A stretch of 64,000 nt of DNA from Xanthomonas sp. GPE 39 (GTDB lineage Bacteria; Pseudomonadota; Gammaproteobacteria; Xanthomonadales; Xanthomonadaceae), in NCBI RefSeq assembly GCF_000963005.1, contig NZ_JZHZ01000007.1:2633138-2697137 (forward strand), written 5' to 3'. Position numbers and translations under genes: made by a program. Shown in pieces: positions 48,952 to 57,118 of this stretch. The notes under the pieces are model-generated. The model did not search any database and was not told where the DNA came from. It worked only from the letters and a program-made list of their open reading frames with translations. Position 1 is the stretch's first letter; each line of letters opens with the position of its first letter.

Positions 48952-48990
48952 GTCTCGTTGCGCGTGGCGCCATTCGAACTCTACAAGCGA
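48925..48990 (+). repeat. 66-bp dispersed repeat, copy 2
   Basis: Matches 1-66 (minus) ungapped at about 56 of 66 bases, in opposite orientation. Here a TAA falls in the frame where copy 1 has an open AGA codon. The two copies lie in the two VirD4-bearing accessory blocks, 49 kb apart. Confidence 0.7.
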
Positions 48991-49179
48991 CAGGTCACCG
49001 CAACTGGATCTGGCAGCGGTTATGGCACACAACTTTGTTGCAACTTTTCAGAAAAAACGGTCAGATTAGTCAACCCTGGTTCGTGACCACCCTGCTTACG
49101 TAGCAGGCATCACTGAATGAACTGACTGACCGTGAACTCGATCCTATCGCAATCATCAAGCGATTGCGGTGCCTCCGTT

Positions 49180-49548
49180 TCAATCGTCACCTTCATGGTT
49201 TTGCGCATAAAAATCCGCCGCCGCCTCGATCAGGTAGGTATAGCGCTTCACCATCCCCTGCCAGGCAAGCGCCTCCAATTGATGTTCGGCGTGGATATCC
49301 TCCGGCACCTCGCTGACCTCATCGATCAACTTTGGGACTTCGTGATTCCACCAACGCAGCATCATGTCCGGTCGCGGATGCGTGCGTATCAGCGACTCCA
49401 CCAGCGATTGCATCGCTGCGAACTGACGCACCGTGCGGATGCGCTGGCCTTCCAGGAAGTGGATGCTCTTCTTGTGATCGAGCAGCGCCTTTTCCAGTAC
49501 ATCCAGGCGCTGGCTCAGTTCAGCACGCCCTCGACCGAAAAACCTCAC
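49180..49548 (-). CDS. Hypothetical protein cotranscribed with VirD4
   Basis: 122 aa, no signal peptide or membrane helix, mostly helical (LSQRLDVLEKALLDHKKS with coiled-coil character; AAMQSLVESLIRTHPRPDM; WQGMVKRYTYLIEAAADFY). Its ATG is five bases after the VirD4 stop, so it is translated with it. No family recognised. It may be a cytoplasmic chaperone or adaptor for the VirD4/effector pair; that is inference from position only. Confidence 0.65.
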   Translation of the reverse strand: MRFFGRGRAELSQRLDVLEKALLDHKKSIHFLEGQRIRTVRQFAAMQSLVESLIRTHPRPDMMLRWWNHEVPKLIDEVSEVPEDIHAEHQLEALAWQGMVKRYTYLIEAAADFYAQNHEGDD

Positions 49549-49552
49549 GCGA

Positions 49553-51262
49553 TTACGCCCCGCCCAGCGCGAGCCGGGGCACCTGCGGTGCTTTCAGCAA
49601 CAGCGGCTTGAAGTAGCTGTCCTTGTAGTAAAAAATCTTGTCCGCCAGGATCGGATAGCCAACCCCCTCGATGAACACGATGGCTTTCTCCGGTGCCAGT
49701 CCCTTGACCTCATCCGGATTCATCAACGGACGCCGATCCAGCACCTCGGTATAGCTGTGGCTGTTGCCTTGGCCGTAGGATTGCGTGCGCTGCCGACGGC
49801 GCACCGTGGTCTCGCCCAGCATCTTCGAGTATTCCTCAGCATCGCGCTGTTCTCGTGGAGTAAACACGATCCGCACGCCGAGATTGGTAATCAGGCCGCG
49901 CGCTGTGTCGGCACCATAGACTGATTCCAACTGCGCAATCGACTGGATCACGATCACAATGCGGATGCCATAACCAGCGACCCAGCCCACGGCTACCGGG
50001 ACGATCTCCACACGACCCAGCGCCGTGAACTCATCGAGCATGAACATGCACTGGTATTTCAGCTCTGTGTTGTGTTCGGGCAACTCGCGACCATTGAGTT
50101 TGATCGCCTGCTCGAAGAACAGATTCAACACGCCTTTGGCTTCGATCAGTTTGGCCGGACTGACGCCCACGTAGATCGACTGGATGGTCTTGCGCAACTT
50201 GCTCAGGTCGAAATCGTTTGCACTGGTCGCCGCATCCACAATCGGGTTACTGAAAATGTTCAGCGGTGCTAGCGCAGTTTCGATGGCGGAGGTGAACGTC
50301 TCAGGAGCCAGGCCGACCAGGTTGTTCAGACCGGTCCGCGCATGCGATCCGAGCATGGGCTGCTTGAGTATTTCACTCAGGCACTGTTGTAGCGACTGTC
50401 CAGGTTTAAGGTATGCGCCAGCGAGCAGCCGATAGACACTCCCCAGCGTGGGGAAGCTTGCTGCCATCGTGCTGGGCAAATCCACCGCCTTGTCGTGTAC
50501 ATACAGATCGAATAGGTATTCGCAAGCGGCCACAAAAGTCTTGCGGCCCATTGCCGGCCAGAACGGATTCTCGCCGCTCGTTTCCTTGTACAGCGTAGCG
50601 GCAATGGCAACGATGTCGCCGTTGCGGTGGTTCGGATCAAGACGCACGTACCACAGCGGATTCCAGCGATGGGTGCTGCCGTCGTCGCTGAACGGATCGA
50701 ACAGATACACCTGGCCGTATTTGGCGCGCTGGCCAGCCGTTTTTTCCCATGCCTCGCGCTTGACGTCCAGGATCACCGCCGATTCCCGCCACTCCAGCAA
50801 ATTCGGAATGACCACACTCACGCCCTTGCCGCCACGGGTGCTGGCCGCCAACAGCAAGTGCTTGGACTTGCCGATGCGTATGAAACGGCGACCGAAGCGA
50901 CAGGCAATCAATCCATGAGGATCGTCCTTGAGCACATCGTGCCGGGACAGATCGCCGCTGCGCGCGAAGCGCGCATTGCCATACAAATCCTGCGCCTTCG
51001 TCCGCAGCATGGCATACAACATCATGAAGTAGAGCAGAACAGGCAGGCCAAAACCGCCGATACCGGCCAGCTTGATCTTCAGCGCATACGGATGCCACGC
51101 CGGTTGACCCACCACTTGCCAATAGCGCCAATAGGTCAACAGTTGGACCTGTGCATGCTCTCCGAGCAGCGCCAGCACCAAAAAGCCGGACAGATACAGC
51201 CCAGCGATGGCAACGGGTAGCAACGCGATGACGGCGGCAATGCTTTTGGTACGCGCATTCAT
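49553..51262 (-). CDS. virD4: VirD4/TraG-type coupling ATPase (second of two)
   Basis: 569 aa with two N-terminal helices (~8-34 and ~64-86) and the VirD4 ATPase. Walker A is AASTRGGKGVS (~139-149), Walker B CMFMLDEFTALGRVE (~405-419); ILDVKRE and LFDPFSDDGSTHRWNP follow the family. VPVAVGWVAGYGIR and SIAQLESVYG are conserved coupling-protein segments. In Xanthomonadales killing systems VirD4 recruits toxins through their XVIPCD domain. Here the gene directly follows an XVIPCD-like effector gene (144 bp apart), which strongly suggests this is its receptor. Paralogue of 1243-3036. No VirB genes nearby. Confidence 0.92.
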   Translation of the reverse strand: MNARTKSIAAVIALLPVAIAGLYLSGFLVLALLGEHAQVQLLTYWRYWQVVGQPAWHPYALKIKLAGIGGFGLPVLLYFMMLYAMLRTKAQDLYGNARFARSGDLSRHDVLKDDPHGLIACRFGRRFIRIGKSKHLLLAASTRGGKGVSVVIPNLLEWRESAVILDVKREAWEKTAGQRAKYGQVYLFDPFSDDGSTHRWNPLWYVRLDPNHRNGDIVAIAATLYKETSGENPFWPAMGRKTFVAACEYLFDLYVHDKAVDLPSTMAASFPTLGSVYRLLAGAYLKPGQSLQQCLSEILKQPMLGSHARTGLNNLVGLAPETFTSAIETALAPLNIFSNPIVDAATSANDFDLSKLRKTIQSIYVGVSPAKLIEAKGVLNLFFEQAIKLNGRELPEHNTELKYQCMFMLDEFTALGRVEIVPVAVGWVAGYGIRIVIVIQSIAQLESVYGADTARGLITNLGVRIVFTPREQRDAEEYSKMLGETTVRRRQRTQSYGQGNSHSYTEVLDRRPLMNPDEVKGLAPEKAIVFIEGVGYPILADKIFYYKDSYFKPLLLKAPQVPRLALGGA

Positions 51263-51405
51263 TAGAGGGGACTCTTCCTTGGGAAATCGGGGTAAATCGA
51301 GCGGGAGTGATGCTGCAACGCCTTGTGGTCTTTGAATCGTCGGGCGCGATGTGGTTCAGGGCATGGCGGTCCATGCGGCGCGCCTGGATTGCGTACTTTT
51401 ACCGC

Positions 51406-53907
51406 CTACATCTTCATGACCATGCCCTGCCCTTGCATCTGCGCGGCGCGCTGGGCCTGCATGGCCTGCTCGGCAAGGTTTTGCTGCTCCACCGTCTGCA
51501 ATTGCTGGCTGGCCTGGGCCACGCTCGGCGCTTGCGCCAGTTCCGGTGCAAAGATACGCGCCACGATCTTCCCCTCCGATTGCACCGCGTAATTCGGCGT
51601 CTGGGTCGCATGGCCCTGCGGCATCCCCAGGTGGACACGCTCCACTTCGGTATGACCGAATTTGCGCGACTCCACCACAACGTGCGCCGCATGACGGTCC
51701 AACTGTTCCGGATCCGGTGCCGGTCGGCCCCACCGTTCATTGGCATTGGCGATGGCACTGCGGGCCTGTTCAAACATCGCATGGCGCGGATGCGCGGGAT
51801 GGCGCATGTCCTCGGCGGTGACCGTGATCGGGGCAATGACACGGCTTGGCGGCTCTGGGTGGGATGCTTCCCGCGCCTTCCAGCTCGCGGCATGCTGCTC
51901 GGGCGATTTCGCTAACGCCTGTTCGGGATCGATCCTCAGTACATTGCTCTTTTCGGTGAACGAACATGGCTGGTCATAGGCCAGCAGTTGGCCCTGATGC
52001 TGCTTGAAACCTCTGATGCTGTGTTCGTAGTGCGGATCAATGCCGAGCGCGTCGGTGAAGCCGGCGGCCAGCCGCTCCTGCTGCGCGGGACCGTAGGGCA
52101 ATTTATCGCCATTGATCGGCAATGTATGGGACTGTTCCAGCGCATTCTTGAACTGCGTATAGCGCGAGTGCATTGGGTGGTCTGGTTGCCGGAAGTCTTG
52201 GAGGTGGTCATCCGAACGTGGTGTGCGAGTCGGCGGGGTGTAGAGCATCGGCTCGGCGGCTTGGCGCTGTTCGTGTTGCCTCGCATCCATGGTCTGAAGG
52301 TGCAACTGCGCGTGTTGCTGCGCAAGCTGATGTTGCTGCTCGCGCGCTGCCTGCGCTTGCTGTTCCTGCTGCTGCAATTGCGCGATCCGCGCCTGTTCCT
52401 GCATGTCCACGCTGGCCGGTTTTTCATGGACAGGTGCGCTGTGAGAGGGCAGCGGCTGTGTCTGTCGGTGGGCCTGTGCCAGGTGCGCCGCCTGCTGCTG
52501 CGCCTGTTGGATCTGTTCGTGGTGCTGTTGAGCGGCGTGGTCTTGCTGCTGCCTGTCCATGGCCCGGGGCGGTGTGGACGCGGACGCGGCTGCGGATGAA
52601 GATGAAGAGGACGCGTCCGCGTTCGTCGGTGTGGTTTGGGTGGATGGTGCACCCGGCACATGGGGCATTGCGCCTTGCTGCAAGTACGCCGGCAACGGTG
52701 GTGCCGCTAACGCATGCGGATGCGGATGCGGTCCCTCCCGGAAGAACGCCGGCAGCGCCGGATCGGTGCGCTCAGGCGACACCGCCACCGGGCGCAGGGG
52801 CAAGTGTGCGCGCAACCCGGCATCTAAGGATTGCGCATCGTTTGGTGCCTGGGTCATGCCCGTGCCATCCAGGTTATGCACATGTACGCGATGCCCGAGC
52901 GTCGTCGCCATGGTGGTGGTGTAATAGGATCCGTGCTGTTCGGAGCGGTGAATGACGTTCATTTCCGGCGCGCTTGGCACGGTGCGCGGTTGCAGAAACG
53001 GTTTATCGCTGAGGCTGTTCACATAATCGGTCAACAGATTGCCGTTGCGTACCGACAAACCATCGAGTCGGTAGGAACCGCCGATATCCGAATGCGCGCC
53101 GGGATGGGTCAGATTGAGGAAGCGCCCATCGTGGGAATGGCCTGGATGCAGGATGTCCTTGGCAGGGAAGAGATCCCGGCGTTCGTCGCGGGCGGTGAGC
53201 TGTAAACCTGACACCACCGAAGGCGGCAAGCGCACATCATGCAGATTCATGTCGCCGGTGGCGACCGGGTCCAGCAAGCCGACGGTCTGCGCGGTGCGAC
53301 CGGGTGGCACCAACGGCGGATGCGTGGGGGTGAGTTTGAGGATTTCGCCGTGTGGCCCCTGTTCGATGTTCATGCCGACTGGGCTCTGGATCCCGCGCTC
53401 GTGAACCATGCGTGTGAACATGGCCGCAGTGACTGCGCCACGACTGAAGCCGGTGGACACAATGCTGATTTCGACTTGCGGGTCTTGATCACGCCATTGT
53501 TTGGCTTGGCGGATGAACTTTAAGTACATCTCTTCCATTCGTGGGCCGTAGCTGTAACCCAGGGCACCGTCGAGATTACGCGTTAAGGCATCGTCCTGCG
53601 TGCCTATGCCGGGGACGTAGTAGCCTGCAATGTTGCGGACACCAGCCTTTTCAGCAGCGTGCACCTGGTCGTCCAATATCCCAATATTGGTGATGTGTTT
53701 TGGATCCTTGTGCTTGTCGTTGCCTGTGCCATCGAAGCAAGCCACAAACAAACGGGTGTGCGGGTTCTGTTGACTGACCAGCAGCGGCGCCTGGAACTGC
53801 GCCAATGTATGGCGGCTGTGTGCGTATGCGGCCAAGTCTTGAGCCGTCGCCGGATACGTTTCCACGTCATCCGGCCATGTCCTTGCATCGGTATGCTCGT
53901 TGCCCAT
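51406..53907 (-). CDS. T4SS/T6SS-type lipase effector: Tle1-like DUF2235 domain with XVIPCD-like C terminus
   Basis: 833 aa, no signal peptide. The N-terminal DUF2235 (Tle1-like) phospholipase domain (~50-330) has FVACFDGTGNDKH, the GxSxG nucleophile S155 in STGFSRGAVTAA, LLDPVATGD and THPGAHSDIGGSY (~268-279), the second conserved acid/His motif. A Gln-rich low-complexity stretch spans ~440-560. Residues ~703-833 resemble the XVIPCD secretion signal of Xanthomonadales T4SS toxins: HPAHPRHAMFEQA, a central KFGHTEVERVHLG, NYAVQSEG, then a Gln-rich tail (SVAQASQQLQTVEQQN). Residues ~577-650 begin likewise (HPMHSRYTQFKNA) and may be a second copy. The expected target is phospholipid of rival bacteria. 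Flanked by a lipoprotein (immunity) and VirD4. Confidence 0.88.
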   Translation of the reverse strand: MGNEHTDARTWPDDVETYPATAQDLAAYAHSRHTLAQFQAPLLVSQQNPHTRLFVACFDGTGNDKHKDPKHITNIGILDDQVHAAEKAGVRNIAGYYVPGIGTQDDALTRNLDGALGYSYGPRMEEMYLKFIRQAKQWRDQDPQVEISIVSTGFSRGAVTAAMFTRMVHERGIQSPVGMNIEQGPHGEILKLTPTHPPLVPPGRTAQTVGLLDPVATGDMNLHDVRLPPSVVSGLQLTARDERRDLFPAKDILHPGHSHDGRFLNLTHPGAHSDIGGSYRLDGLSVRNGNLLTDYVNSLSDKPFLQPRTVPSAPEMNVIHRSEQHGSYYTTTMATTLGHRVHVHNLDGTGMTQAPNDAQSLDAGLRAHLPLRPVAVSPERTDPALPAFFREGPHPHPHALAAPPLPAYLQQGAMPHVPGAPSTQTTPTNADASSSSSSAAASASTPPRAMDRQQQDHAAQQHHEQIQQAQQQAAHLAQAHRQTQPLPSHSAPVHEKPASVDMQEQARIAQLQQQEQQAQAAREQQHQLAQQHAQLHLQTMDARQHEQRQAAEPMLYTPPTRTPRSDDHLQDFRQPDHPMHSRYTQFKNALEQSHTLPINGDKLPYGPAQQERLAAGFTDALGIDPHYEHSIRGFKQHQGQLLAYDQPCSFTEKSNVLRIDPEQALAKSPEQHAASWKAREASHPEPPSRVIAPITVTAEDMRHPAHPRHAMFEQARSAIANANERWGRPAPDPEQLDRHAAHVVVESRKFGHTEVERVHLGMPQGHATQTPNYAVQSEGKIVARIFAPELAQAPSVAQASQQLQTVEQQNLAEQAMQAQRAAQMQGQGMVMKM

Positions 53908-53932
53908 TACATGCTCCCTGGCAAGGATGCCA

Positions 53933-54616
53933 TCAGTAGGTTTTGGTGTAAGCGAGGATCAGGTCGTTGCGGAAATCGCTGTCTGGGTTGTTTGGCTTCT
54001 GTAACACAGCAGTCTCCACAAACGCCCGCATATACACATTGATGGTGCGGTCGTTCACTTCCAGGATAATGTCCGGAGAAATATCCGCATGCAGGATCGG
54101 CGGCAACTGATTCTGCGGCACATGATGCAGAATCACCTTGTCTTTGAAGATGGCTTCGAGATCGACCAGGGCATGGTGCGGCTGGCCGTCCTTGGAGCGC
54201 CACGTCACCTCCGCAGGAGGCGGGAAATGTGGAAAGTTGCGGATGCCGATCGTATGGGCAGTCAAATTACCAGGATAGATATCTCCAAGAGAGGCGGAAG
54301 ATATCTGCTTTACGTCTTCGGGATCGTGGGCCTCGTATCTGTCGTTGTAGAGTACCTTACAGCCATAAGTGTCAAAGCATAGTGCGCCGAACGTATGCGT
54401 ACTGAACGGTATCGGCTTACTGGTATCGATATGCACGGTGTTATGGGCATCGACGGGAATATTGCCGATCAGGTGGATGCCGGGCGGGAGATTGGTCGGA
54501 GCGTTGGTCGGCGTGTTCATGCGCGAACATCCAGTCAGAGAGTGGGCGAAGACGGCGGTCAGCAGCAGGGGGAGCGCTGCACGGGACGGCGTGACAAACG
54601 GAGGTCGCACAGCCAT
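53933..54616 (-). CDS. Putative immunity lipoprotein for the lipase effector
   Basis: 227 aa from the ATG at 54616, chosen because AGGA lies seven bases upstream and it gives a proper signal peptide; an ATG at 54727 would add 37 odd residues. The lipobox AHSLTGCSR makes it a membrane lipoprotein facing the periplasm. The mature part has FGALCFDTYGCKVLYNDRY, EVTWRSKDGQPHHALVDLE as pieces, PDIILEVNDRTINVYMRA and ILAYTKTY. This resembles Tli-type immunity lipoproteins that pair with Tle1 phospholipases. It stops 25 bp before the effector start; immunity-effector order fits protection being made first. Confidence 0.78.
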   Translation of the reverse strand: MAVRPPFVTPSRAALPLLLTAVFAHSLTGCSRMNTPTNAPTNLPPGIHLIGNIPVDAHNTVHIDTSKPIPFSTHTFGALCFDTYGCKVLYNDRYEAHDPEDVKQISSASLGDIYPGNLTAHTIGIRNFPHFPPPAEVTWRSKDGQPHHALVDLEAIFKDKVILHHVPQNQLPPILHADISPDIILEVNDRTINVYMRAFVETAVLQKPNNPDSDFRNDLILAYTKTY

Positions 54617-54827
54617 GGAGCATCCTATGGGAAGGCAGAGAAACAGCCTACTACCCAGGGCGTGATCGCGATAGCGAGGTGCCGGCTTGGCGCTGCTCAG
54701 GCGGCACGCGGGATGAGCGACCATCATGGCTCCGCGTCCGGCATGCGCAGCATGCGCGTAGGTGGCAGCCGATGGACATCAGGGAACTGACTTTCGTGGC
54801 GTCAGAATTTCCCTACAGCGTCAGCGG

Positions 54828-54895
54828 TGTCAACAACAACCTCAAACTGACCCACCACCTTGAACGCTGACCAGCAACTTAGAGTTGACCCACCT
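54828..54895. mobile_element. IS21-family-like element end, relic
   Basis: The plus strand carries TGTCAACAACAACCTCAAAC at 54828 and two spaced copies ending in CTGACCCACC and GTTGACCCACC (to 54895). Such TGTCAA-starting ends with repeated AACTTGA/CTGACCCACC motifs are typical of IS21-family elements. No istA/istB gene is present, so this is a solo end or deletion scar. Confidence 0.5.
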
Positions 54896-55082
54896 CGATG
54901 GGTTCCGCAGTTTGGCGGGATGCAATGATGCCTGTGTTGTATTGGCGGCGTCACGTTCGATCTACCTGCATGCAGACAGGTAGCAACGTCATGAAAAGCC
55001 CATCCGCACCGTGGCGACACGATGCCTGAGGGGGTAGTTCGGGCAAGCTGATGGCGTTCATTGATCCCAGGTCTGCATGCCA

Positions 55083-55498
55083 TCAATCGAGTTGTCCAGT
55101 TTTATTGAAGGGAGTACCCCATCGCACTGATGATGCAATGACGCCTTGGAAATCGTGCAGTTCCACCTGTTGCAAGTCGTACACGTAGCCGCCACCGTCC
55201 GGGCCGATGTTCGACTTGGCTCGCGCCAGGAACCGCTTGGCCGCCTCGCCGTCTCTCGCTTGGGTTATGGCCGTCACCATGACCAACCGGGCCAATGCAC
55301 CAAAAGCCAGCGACCCGGTAATGCGCTCCACTGGCTCACGGCCCGCCGTGCCCTTGGTGAAGTGGGTGATACCCAACAGGGCACAGCGTTGGTTCTGGGC
55401 AAGATCGACCAGCGGTTGCAATCCACGACGTACCTCGGCGTTTTGTGCGAGTCGCCGGCTACGGCAAAGACGATTGGGTCGATGACCAACAGCCGCAC
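55083..55498 (-). pseudogene. RepA-type AAA ATPase, truncated and frameshifted
   Basis: The minus strand reads RLLVIDPIVFAVAGDSHK, then after a one-base deletion in the A run (TTTT at 55441-55444 on the plus strand) continues in another frame NAEVRRGLQPLVDLAQNQ, LLGITHFTKGTAGREPVERI, RAKSNIGPDGGGYVYDLQQV. These are motifs of plasmid/phage RepA-like (AAA_25) helicase-loader ATPases, here missing the Walker A N-terminal part. It sits next to the integrase, a usual place in P4-like integrative elements. Confidence 0.72.
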
Positions 55499-55538
55499 GC
55501 CCCTCGCCCCCTTGCTGAAAGACCGCCGTAAACCACAA

Positions 55539-56801
55539 TCACCCTGTTTTGGTAAGCAGTGGAATCACGTTCGACCCCGTGCGCAGACCATCCAGGTAGT
55601 CCGCCCACTTCTGCATCATCTTGCGGCGCTCGGCTAGATGTGCCGTGCGATTGTAGGCGCGGCCGTTCGCATCTTTCACGGCGTGGGCTAATTGATGCTC
55701 AATGTAATCGGGCCGGAATCCCAACACTTCGTCCAGCACAGTACGCGCCAGTGCCCGGAAGCCGTGACCGGTCATCGTCTCCCCGTCAAAGCCCATATAA
55801 CGCAGCGCGGCATTGACCGCGTTCTCGCTCATCGGCCGCCCCTTTCCACGCACACTGGGGAACACATATTGCCCTCGCCCGGTAAGCGGGTGCAGCTCGC
55901 GCAGAATCGCCACCGCCTGCACGGACAGCGGCACGATATGCGGTTGCTTCGTCTTGCTGGCAATGTAGCGCCACTCCGCAGCGCCCAGGTCGATATCGGT
56001 CCAAAGGGCTTGCCGAAGCTCGCCAGGGCGAACGAATGTCAGCGAAGCCATCTGTAGAGCGGCCTGCACGACAGGCGTTCCCTGGTAGCTGTACAGCGCG
56101 CGCAGCAACTCGGCCACCTTGCTTAGATCGTCGCGCCCTTTCTGCGGATCGTAAACCGTGGCGAAGTTCCGACCCTCCGGCTGCGCCAACGCGCCCATCA
56201 GGTCTGCGGCGGGGTTGTAGTTGGTGGGCACTCGGCCTGTGGCGGCGGCGTACTTGAACACCTGACCGGCCAGCATCCGCGCGCGGTGCGCCGTCTCCAC
56301 AGCCCCACGCGCCTCGATTTTCCGTAGCGCCGCCAGCAACTCCGGAGAAGTCACCTCGGCGATGGGACGCTCGCCGATGTACGGAGCCAGATCCTTGTCC
56401 AGCAGGCGGCGCTCCCGGACAGCGGAACCGATTGCTAACTCCTTCGCACGCTGGGCCAGTAGCTCGGCGGCCACCGCGGCAAACGTGTTAGCTGCGTGCA
56501 CCCTCGCCGCCGCTTGCTGTGCTCTGCGCTGCCCGCTGGGGTCAATCCCCTTCGCCAGCAGCTCTCGCCCCTGCCGGACCAGCTCGCGAGCCTCCGCCAG
56601 CTTCACTGCAGGGAAGGCACCCAGACCGATGGTGTTCTGTTTGCCCGTCACAGGTCGACGGTAATCCCAGCGCCAGAGCTTGGCTCCATCAGGATTTACC
56701 AGCAGCAACAGCCCACCCCCATCGCGCAACTTGTACGGCTTCGCCTGCGACTTGGCATTCTGAACTTGGGACGGGGACAGCGGGGCAATTCGCTTGGGCA
56801 T
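55539..56801 (-). CDS. int: P4-type tyrosine-recombinase integrase
   Basis: 420 aa. N-terminal DUF4102 arm-binding domain (YKLRDGGGLLLLVNPDGAKLW as two pieces), SAM-like core-binding domain, then the catalytic domain with Arg in FVRPGELRQALW, HIVPLS, the HxxR in GHGFRALART, a second His region (HQLAHAV) and the nucleophile Tyr in GRAYNRTAHLAERR. All catalytic residues are present. It integrates DNA at tRNA genes, and it lies 178 bp from the 3' end of tRNA-Lys, the standard P4-island arrangement. Confidence 0.94.
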   Translation of the reverse strand: MPKRIAPLSPSQVQNAKSQAKPYKLRDGGGLLLLVNPDGAKLWRWDYRRPVTGKQNTIGLGAFPAVKLAEARELVRQGRELLAKGIDPSGQRRAQQAAARVHAANTFAAVAAELLAQRAKELAIGSAVRERRLLDKDLAPYIGERPIAEVTSPELLAALRKIEARGAVETAHRARMLAGQVFKYAAATGRVPTNYNPAADLMGALAQPEGRNFATVYDPQKGRDDLSKVAELLRALYSYQGTPVVQAALQMASLTFVRPGELRQALWTDIDLGAAEWRYIASKTKQPHIVPLSVQAVAILRELHPLTGRGQYVFPSVRGKGRPMSENAVNAALRYMGFDGETMTGHGFRALARTVLDEVLGFRPDYIEHQLAHAVKDANGRAYNRTAHLAERRKMMQKWADYLDGLRTGSNVIPLLTKTG

Positions 56802-56978
56802 CTTGGCGGCATCCGTTTGGCGGTACGAACCAAGGAAGGCCGCCGCATACCGCCAACCCTACCGCCAAACTTGCGTGATATCCAGTGAGGCTCCGGGAGC
56901 TTGCAGGGCATTAGAGAAAGGGAAATGCCGAAAATACGCGACTCTCGGTAACTTCCGGGATATTCCGGCAAGTCTGTA

Positions 56979-57054
56979 TGGTGGGCCGTGATGGATTCGA
57001 ACCATCGACCAAAAGATTAAAAGTCTTCTGCTCTACCAACTGAGCTAACGGCCC
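56979..57054 (-). tRNA. tRNA-Lys (UUU)
   Basis: 76 nt. Minus-strand acceptor GGGCCGT pairs with ACGGCCC; D loop TAGCTCAGTTGGTAGAGC; anticodon loop CTTTTAA with anticodon UUU; T arm GGTTCGAATCC; discriminator A and encoded CCA end at 56979. The 3' end faces the integrase and is the expected attB site. Its 3' half should be duplicated at the far end of the element; I did not find that copy in the window. Confidence 0.95.
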
Positions 57055-57082
57055 AAAACAACGCCCCGGCATTGCGCCGGGG
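57055..57082 (-). terminator. Rho-independent terminator of the queC operon
   Basis: CCCCGGC (57064-57070) pairs with GCCGGGG (57076-57082); on the minus strand GTTGTTTT follows. It ends the transcript after queC and just before tRNA-Lys. Confidence 0.75.
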
Positions 57083-57118
57083 TACGTAGTCTACCTCAGT
57101 ACGGAGCGTTTCGCGAAA

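Noticed and set aside
48961-48990. ATTCGAACTC as a possible left att site for the tRNA-Lys element
   Set aside because: Only about nine bases match the tRNA T arm; too short to support an att site.
49553-51262. VirD4 as part of a conjugative transfer locus
   Set aside because: No relaxase, TraI/MobA or VirB genes in the region; effector and lipoprotein neighbours fit protein secretion better.
51406-53907. Assignment of the lipase strictly to a type VI secretion system
   Set aside because: No VgrG, PAAR or Hcp gene nearby; adjacent VirD4 and XVIPCD-like tail favour type IV secretion, though DUF2235 itself is common in T6SS effectors.
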